Assembly: GCF_000710615.1 (NCBI RefSeq)
Contig: NZ_JDTH01000001.1
Span: 1 to 64,000 of the forward strand
Direction: 5' to 3'
Length of the DNA: 64,000 nucleotides
Source of the DNA: Haladaptatus cibarius D43
GTDB taxonomy: Archaea > Halobacteriota > Halobacteria > Halobacteriales > Haladaptataceae
The notes under the pieces were generated by a model. The model did not search any database, was not told the origin of the DNA, and saw only the letters and a program-made list of their open reading frames with translations. The position numbers and the translations under genes are program-made. Positions 59,710 to 64,000 of this stretch are shown piece by piece; the stretch's first letter is position 1, and each line of letters starts with the position of its first letter.

Positions 59710-60951
59710 GTGAGCGGCCCTGAATATTTCAAACGGACAGCAGTAACTCGCCTCGCGGTCGATTCGACTGACCACGAGCACCTGCTAGCGATGGTACGCG
59801 AATGGAAGCGAGGGTGCCAAATCGCGGTTAACACCGCGTGGGGGAACTGCCATACGCGCAGTGAGGTACAAAAACTCGCATACGATGTCCTCCGTGAGCG
59901 AACCGACCTCGGCAGTCAGCACGCTGTCCTTGCCACCCATCGCGCCGCGGAAGCGATAAAGGGCGTTCTCGATAGGAACGACGGCACGACCGAAAACGCC
60001 GAAAAGCCGACTTTTACCAGTCCGACAGTCGTCTACGACACGCGAACGATGACGCTGTTCGACGACAAGGCAGTCAGTTTGACGACGACCGAAGAGCGCG
60101 TTCACTGCGACCTCATTTTTCCTGATGGAAGCTATCAGACGCAGTATTTGAACGATGACCGGTGGAAACCGGCAAAGAGCAACCTCCGCTATCGTGACGG
60201 CCAGTTCGATTTGCATCTCGGCTTTCGGGCAGAGCGACCGGAAATCGCCGCGTCGGACGAAGTCGAATCGAGCGAAAGCGACGCCACGGTTCTCGGGGTC
60301 GCACTCGGCGTCGAAAACGTGGCAGTGACGAGTACGGCCCGATTCTTTTCGGGCGAAGAACTCCACCATCGTCACCGTGAATTTTCGGAACTCCGTACAG
60401 ACCTCCACGAAACGGACACCCGGAGCGCGCTCCGAACGCTTCGACAGGCGGGGGACAGAAACGATAATTTCGCGCGAGATACCCTCCACACTGTCGCGGG
60501 TGGAATTGTCGAGGAAGCCGAAACGCACGGTTGTTCGGTCATCGCATTCGGCGAACTCGAAGCGGTCGGAGAACTGCTTCCTGAGGCCGACGAGTTCCAC
60601 GCGTGGGCGTTGGAGCGACTGTTCGATTTCGTCGCCTACCGGGCAGAAGAGCGCGGAATCAGGGTCGCACAGGTGAATCCGGAGTACACCAGTCAGCGAT
60701 GTACGTCCTGCGGGTTCACGCACCCGCAGAATCGCGATGTCGAACGAACTCATTTCGAATGTTTGAAATGTGGCAACGAGGCGAACGACCACTACAATGC
60801 GGCGAAAAACGTCGGATTTCGATGCATTCGCCGCGGGCCACTCTCGTCGCGGGGCGTCGGCGCGGAATACTGTGCGCTCGGGTCGGGCCGAGTCACACCG
60901 GACGGGGATTTCGTTCCGAACGAGGAACTCGTGGAAGTGCAAAAACCTTAG
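59710..60951 (+). CDS. TnpB-like protein with inactivated RuvC site
   Basis: 413 aa; start GTG 59710 with GGGGAG 8 nt upstream. Related to the IS1341-type TnpB (RNA-guided DNA nuclease of IS200/IS605 elements) of haloarchaea across the whole length: SPTVVYDTRTMTLFDDKA, TVLGVALGVENVAVTSTARF, VIAFGELEAV, CTSCGFTHPQ and CLKCGNEANDHYNAAKN. The zinc-finger cysteines 331, 334, 351 and 354 are intact. The three RuvC acids are not: Ala198 stands where Asp is required (active type VLGVDLGxEN), Gly281 for Glu (AFEEL), and His361 for the last Asp (HADYNAA). Cleavage is therefore unlikely. Codon use matches neighbours, with no frameshift, suggesting a kept function. Confidence 0.9.
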   Translation: MSGPEYFKRTAVTRLAVDSTDHEHLLAMVREWKRGCQIAVNTAWGNCHTRSEVQKLAYDVLRERTDLGSQHAVLATHRAAEAIKGVLDRNDGTTENAEKPTFTSPTVVYDTRTMTLFDDKAVSLTTTEERVHCDLIFPDGSYQTQYLNDDRWKPAKSNLRYRDGQFDLHLGFRAERPEIAASDEVESSESDATVLGVALGVENVAVTSTARFFSGEELHHRHREFSELRTDLHETDTRSALRTLRQAGDRNDNFARDTLHTVAGGIVEEAETHGCSVIAFGELEAVGELLPEADEFHAWALERLFDFVAYRAEERGIRVAQVNPEYTSQRCTSCGFTHPQNRDVERTHFECLKCGNEANDHYNAAKNVGFRCIRRGPLSSRGVGAEYCALGSGRVTPDGDFVPNEELVEVQKP

Positions 60952-60975
60952 CCCCTGCCGCGTGAATGGCGGTGT

Positions 60976-61338
60976 ATGGCCGAGCCAATCGTGCGGAACG
61001 GAGACGAGATAGAGTACGAAACAGTCGGGGCCGCAGAAGGAATGGCGAAAGGCGTCCTCATCGGCGACGAACAGGGCGCGCCGAACTTTGCGATTCGGCG
61101 GTTTACCCTCGAATCCGGGGCAGAAGTGCCGGAACACACGAACGAAGTCGAACACGAACAGTACGTGTTGGAAGGCGAGTACACCGTCGGCATCGAAGAC
61201 GAAGAGTACGAAGTCAGTGCTGGCGACTCGCTGCTCATTCCTGCTGGTGTCGTTCACTGGTATCGAAACGAGGGCGACGAATCGGGCGCGTTCCTCTGTG
61301 CAGTGCCGAACGGGGACGACGAAATCAACCTCGTCTAG
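60976..61338 (+). CDS. Cupin-domain protein
   Basis: 120-aa single cupin: motif 1 GAEVPEHTNEVEHEQYVLEGEYTV (His and Glu ligand positions) and motif 2 AGDSLLIPAGVVHWYRNEG. It starts 24 nt after the TnpB-like stop and is on the same strand, so the two are probably co-transcribed. The stop overlaps the convergent small gene by 4 nt. Substrate or metal not defined. Confidence 0.88.
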   Translation: MAEPIVRNGDEIEYETVGAAEGMAKGVLIGDEQGAPNFAIRRFTLESGAEVPEHTNEVEHEQYVLEGEYTVGIEDEEYEVSAGDSLLIPAGVVHWYRNEGDESGAFLCAVPNGDDEINLV

Positions 61339-61511
61339 CGGTGCTCGGAGAGAGAAATCACGGTGTCGATGGACGCAGATACCCACGCTTCTTCTGCTCG
61401 CGTATCGCGCATTCGGATTAGCGGTTGTTCCTTATCCGAACCGTCCTCTATCTCCAAGATAATCTTTTCGTCGAACCGCTGTGGAAGTGTTTCTTCTTGC
61501 GTGCCGTCCAT
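61335..61511 (-). CDS. Small conserved-type acidic protein
   Basis: 58 aa: MDGTQEETLPQRFDEKIILE, then IEDGSDKEQPL, RDTRAEEAWVSASIDTVISL. The end part with 'W-V-x-(S/A)-D/S-T-V' followed by a short tail is like the haloarchaeal DUF7331-type small proteins, from memory. It overlaps the cupin stop region on the opposite strand. No function known. Confidence 0.6.
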   Translation of the reverse strand: MDGTQEETLPQRFDEKIILEIEDGSDKEQPLIRMRDTRAEEAWVSASIDTVISLSEHR

Positions 61512-61770
61512 TACGTTCTGTCACCTTTGAGGCGCTACTGTGCGCTGACTGGCGCTAACGGATGGACTGGCTTTGTTATGAGCCGGTTGCCGAAACAGTA
61601 TTTTGGGAATAACACCCGTGATCGAGCGTTATTCTATCATTGACGATTTTCAATGGCCGATTTCAGGAGAGCCGATACCACTTGACACGGCTGGAAAACG
61701 GCGTCACTGAACGACGGCGCGATTCGGCCAGTCCGAATCGCTAAAATAGCTTCAGCGTGTAGCACTCGCC
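61512..61770. other. Intergenic, nothing recognised
   Basis: 259 nt before the helicase gene. No tRNA, repeat or clear TATA box apart from A/T-rich GAATAACACC and GTTATTCTATCATT at about 61610-61645. Confidence 0.4.
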
Positions 61771-63825
61771 GTGTCGAAGCAGGCTCAGCAGGTGGAGACG
61801 CTCTTCTGCCACGAAACGGACCGCGGCTATCGAGTCGTCGCCCAGCAGGGCGGAAAGCGGCTGTTCCGGGCAATTCTCGAACTTAAGGAAACGAGTGCCG
61901 GGCCGCGTCCGGCGCGATTTATGCAGAAAGACGGGTCGAGTGAAAAGCCACGCAATCCGGGCGAGTTCATCGAACTCGCCCGGGGTGCAGACCGCATTCG
62001 GATTTCACAGCAGACCTCGCCTAATGGCCGAGCTGAGCTGAAGGAAATGCTGTCGGGGTATCAACTCGATGCCACGGCTGTTCGAACCTGCCGACTCTGT
62101 GCGAACAAGGGAGAATATTCGCCAATCAGCGGTGAGACGGCGATCGATACGGGTGAAGAGTACATCTGTCCCGACTGCGCGACGGAGGAGTTGGAGCGCG
62201 AACTCTCCTTCAGGGGGAACCTAACTGGGTCTGCTCAAGACAGACTCGAAGAACTCCTGCTGGAAGTGCAAGATTTACAGCGAATCACGAACTTGCTCAA
62301 GGGGCGACTCGATCCGGATTTGACGAAGTTCGACGAAATCAGCGCGAACGTTGAAGATGTGGACTTGAAACGAGTCGATTCGCTGAATCTCCATCCCGGT
62401 GTGCAAAATCTACTCGAATCGCGATTCGATACCCTGCTTCCCGTGCAGAGTCTCGCAGTGCAGAACGGACTGCTCGACGGCGACGACCAACTCGTCGTCA
62501 GCGCGACCGCGACCGGGAAAACCCTCGTAGGCGAGATGACCGGTCTCGACCGCGTGCTGAACGGGCAGGGCAAAATGCTCTTTCTCGTGCCACTCGTCGC
62601 GCTGGCGAACCAGAAACACGAGGATTTCAAAGACGAGTACGGCGACCTCGCAAACGTCACTATCCGGGTCGGTGCGAGTCGCGTGCGCGATGACGGAAAC
62701 AGGTTCGACCCGAGCGCAGACATTATCGTCGGCACCTACGAGGGTATCGACCACGCGCTCCGAACCGGGCGGGATTTGGGCGACATCGGAACCGTCGTCA
62801 TCGACGAAGTTCACACCTTGCAAGAGCAAGAACGCGGGCATCGACTCGACGGCCTCATCTCGCGGTTGAAATACTACTGCGAGGAGCGCGCGAAGCAAAA
62901 ACAGAACTACGGCGGCGCGCAGTGGGTGTACCTCTCCGCGACGGTTGGCAATCCACGCGACCTCGGGCAGGCGCTCGAAGCGAATCTCGTGGAGTTCGAA
63001 GAACGACCGGTCGCGCTGGAGCGTCACGTCACCTTCGCCAGCGGGCAGGAAAAACCGAACATCGAGAACAAACTCGTCAAGCGCGAGTTCGACCGCGAAT
63101 CATCGAAGGGCTATCGCGGCCAGACCATCATCTTCACCAACTCGCGGCGACGTTGTCACGAGATTTCACGAAAGTTGGAGTACAACGCCGCGCCGTACCA
63201 CGCCGGACTGGATTACGGACGGCGGAAGAAGGTCGAGCGCATGTTCGCCGAACAGGAGCTTTCGGCCGTCGTGACGACCGCGGCACTGGCAGCGGGTGTC
63301 GATTTTCCTGCTTCGCAGGTCATCTTCGACTCGCTTGCGATGGGTATCGAATGGCTCACCGTACAGGAGTTCCACCAGATGCTCGGACGCGCCGGTCGCC
63401 CGGACTACCACGACCGCGGGAAAGTGTACGTCCTCGTGGAACCCGACGGAAGCTATCACAACAGCATGGAGATGTCGGAGGACGAAGTGGCGTTCAAACT
63501 CCTCAAAGGCGAGATGGAAGACGTTCGCACGCTCTACGACGAAAGCGCCGCAATCGAGGAGACGCTGGCAAACGTCACCGTCGGCGGCAGAGCCGCAAAA
63601 CGCCTGAACGACCGCATGATCGGCGACGTGCCGACGAAGCACGCACTCGGCAAACTGCTAGAATACGAGTTCATCGACGGCTTTTCGCCGACGCACCTCG
63701 GGCGCGTCATCACGAGTCACTTCCTTGCACCCGACGAAGCCTTCCGAATCGTGGACGGCATCAGGAAAGACAGACATCCGTTCGACATCGTTGCCGACCT
63801 CGAACTGTTCGATGATGACGAGTAA
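61771..63825 (+). CDS. Archaeal Ski2-like helicase (ASH-Ski2 type)
   Basis: 684 aa; GTG start at 61771. An N-terminal domain of about 190 residues holds a zinc finger CRLCANKGEYSPISGET...CPDC (about residues 110-140). The helicase core follows: SATATGKTLVGEM (motif I, about residue 248), DEVHTLQEQERGHRLDG (II), YLSATVGNP (III), and QMLGRAGRPDYHDRGK (VI). This layout is the archaeal-specific ASH-Ski2 family, which in Thermococcales works with the 5'-3' exonuclease aRNase J in RNA decay. Gene followed directly by tRNA-Pro. Confidence 0.92.
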   Translation: MSKQAQQVETLFCHETDRGYRVVAQQGGKRLFRAILELKETSAGPRPARFMQKDGSSEKPRNPGEFIELARGADRIRISQQTSPNGRAELKEMLSGYQLDATAVRTCRLCANKGEYSPISGETAIDTGEEYICPDCATEELERELSFRGNLTGSAQDRLEELLLEVQDLQRITNLLKGRLDPDLTKFDEISANVEDVDLKRVDSLNLHPGVQNLLESRFDTLLPVQSLAVQNGLLDGDDQLVVSATATGKTLVGEMTGLDRVLNGQGKMLFLVPLVALANQKHEDFKDEYGDLANVTIRVGASRVRDDGNRFDPSADIIVGTYEGIDHALRTGRDLGDIGTVVIDEVHTLQEQERGHRLDGLISRLKYYCEERAKQKQNYGGAQWVYLSATVGNPRDLGQALEANLVEFEERPVALERHVTFASGQEKPNIENKLVKREFDRESSKGYRGQTIIFTNSRRRCHEISRKLEYNAAPYHAGLDYGRRKKVERMFAEQELSAVVTTAALAAGVDFPASQVIFDSLAMGIEWLTVQEFHQMLGRAGRPDYHDRGKVYVLVEPDGSYHNSMEMSEDEVAFKLLKGEMEDVRTLYDESAAIEETLANVTVGGRAAKRLNDRMIGDVPTKHALGKLLEYEFIDGFSPTHLGRVITSHFLAPDEAFRIVDGIRKDRHPFDIVADLELFDDDE

Positions 63826-63881
63826 CAACCCCGAGCGCGAAACGAAACGCTTTACAGTGCAAGTGCGCTACTCGTGAGTAC

Positions 63882-63954
63882 GGGATCGTGGGGTAGCTTG
63901 GTATCCTTTCGGCCTTGGGTGCCGATAACCCCGGTTCAAATCCGGGCGATCCCA
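63882..63954 (+). tRNA. tRNA-Pro (anticodon TGG)
   Basis: Acceptor GGGATCG/CGATCCC, D-arm TGGGGTAGCTTGGTATCC, anticodon arm TCGGC-CTTGGGT-GCCGA with anticodon TGG, T-arm CCCGG-TTCAAAT-CCGGG, discriminator A. A TTTACA box lies at about 63850. CCA is not encoded. Confidence 0.97.
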
Positions 63955-64000
63955 TTCTTGATTTCTTAGTCCGTGAGCGTCGCTAGCCGTCTGATTTTGG

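Noticed and set aside
59785-61386. 533-codon frame opposite the TnpB-like and cupin genes
   Set aside because: Same effect. It would overlap two well-supported genes over its whole length and shows no recognisable domain.
63761-63955. 64-codon frame opposite tRNA-Pro
   Set aside because: It covers the tRNA gene and the helicase end; no similarity.

Overview
The window is a chromosomal segment of a halophilic archaeon (class Halobacteria). The signs are very acidic proteins, haloarchaeal rRNA promoters (TTAA cores with a TTCGA-like element), TATA boxes of the TTTAAG/TTTATA type about 27 nt before many start codons (leaderless mRNAs), twin-arginine signals on most exported proteins, a thermosome, MC1 chromatin protein, and families seen only or mainly in haloarchaea. 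The moderate GC content and dispersed repeats would suit a genus such as Haladaptatus, but this is a guess from style, not a match.

Layout. 1-1.1 kb: 5' end of a 16S rRNA gene (minus strand) with its leader and five stacked promoters. 1.1-3 kb: MC1, an AbrB-like protein, pyrD. 3-11.4 kb: translation genes (pheS-pheT, endA-trpS), a GNAT enzyme and a methyltransferase. 11.4-19.4 kb: a dispersed-repeat pair, a NucS-N/zinc-finger protein, a HAD phosphatase, a Ski2-type helicase, an ornithine cyclodeaminase-family enzyme and two Tat-exported proteins. 19.6-24.3 kb: thermosome, rtcA and small regulators. 24.3-29.2 kb: a dipeptide-type ABC transporter (divergent permeases, two ATPases, no binding protein). 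29.5-31.7 kb: tRNA-Ser beside a broken partial copy of itself, ridA and ilvA (functionally linked). 32.4-35 kb: repeats, bcp, hsp20, pheA. 35-43 kb: panE, a glycan-type flippase with an alkaline-phosphatase-superfamily enzyme, a NifU-type scaffold, a YeiH-type exporter, a RecJ-like nuclease. 43-48.7 kb: haem genes hemC-hemD and hemL around a probable structured RNA. 49-56.8 kb: lysC, two large repeat-type surface or secreted proteins, a RAD55-type ATPase pseudogene, tRNA-His. 57-64 kb: a lipoprotein, a SRAP protein, a site-2 protease, a TnpB homologue with all three RuvC catalytic acids replaced, a cupin, ASH-Ski2 helicase and tRNA-Pro.

Most notable: the TnpB-like protein at 59710-60951. It keeps its fold and four zinc-finger cysteines but has Ala, Gly and His where the RuvC site needs Asp, Glu and Asp. 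It sits alone, with no TnpA or element ends seen, next to a divergent membrane protease and 24 nt before a cupin gene. This is what an RNA-guided DNA binder without cleavage (a TldR-like repressor) would look like in an archaeon. Next are an unassigned structured RNA near 45.3-45.5 kb, two dispersed intergenic repeat families, and a tRNA-Ser fragment duplication.
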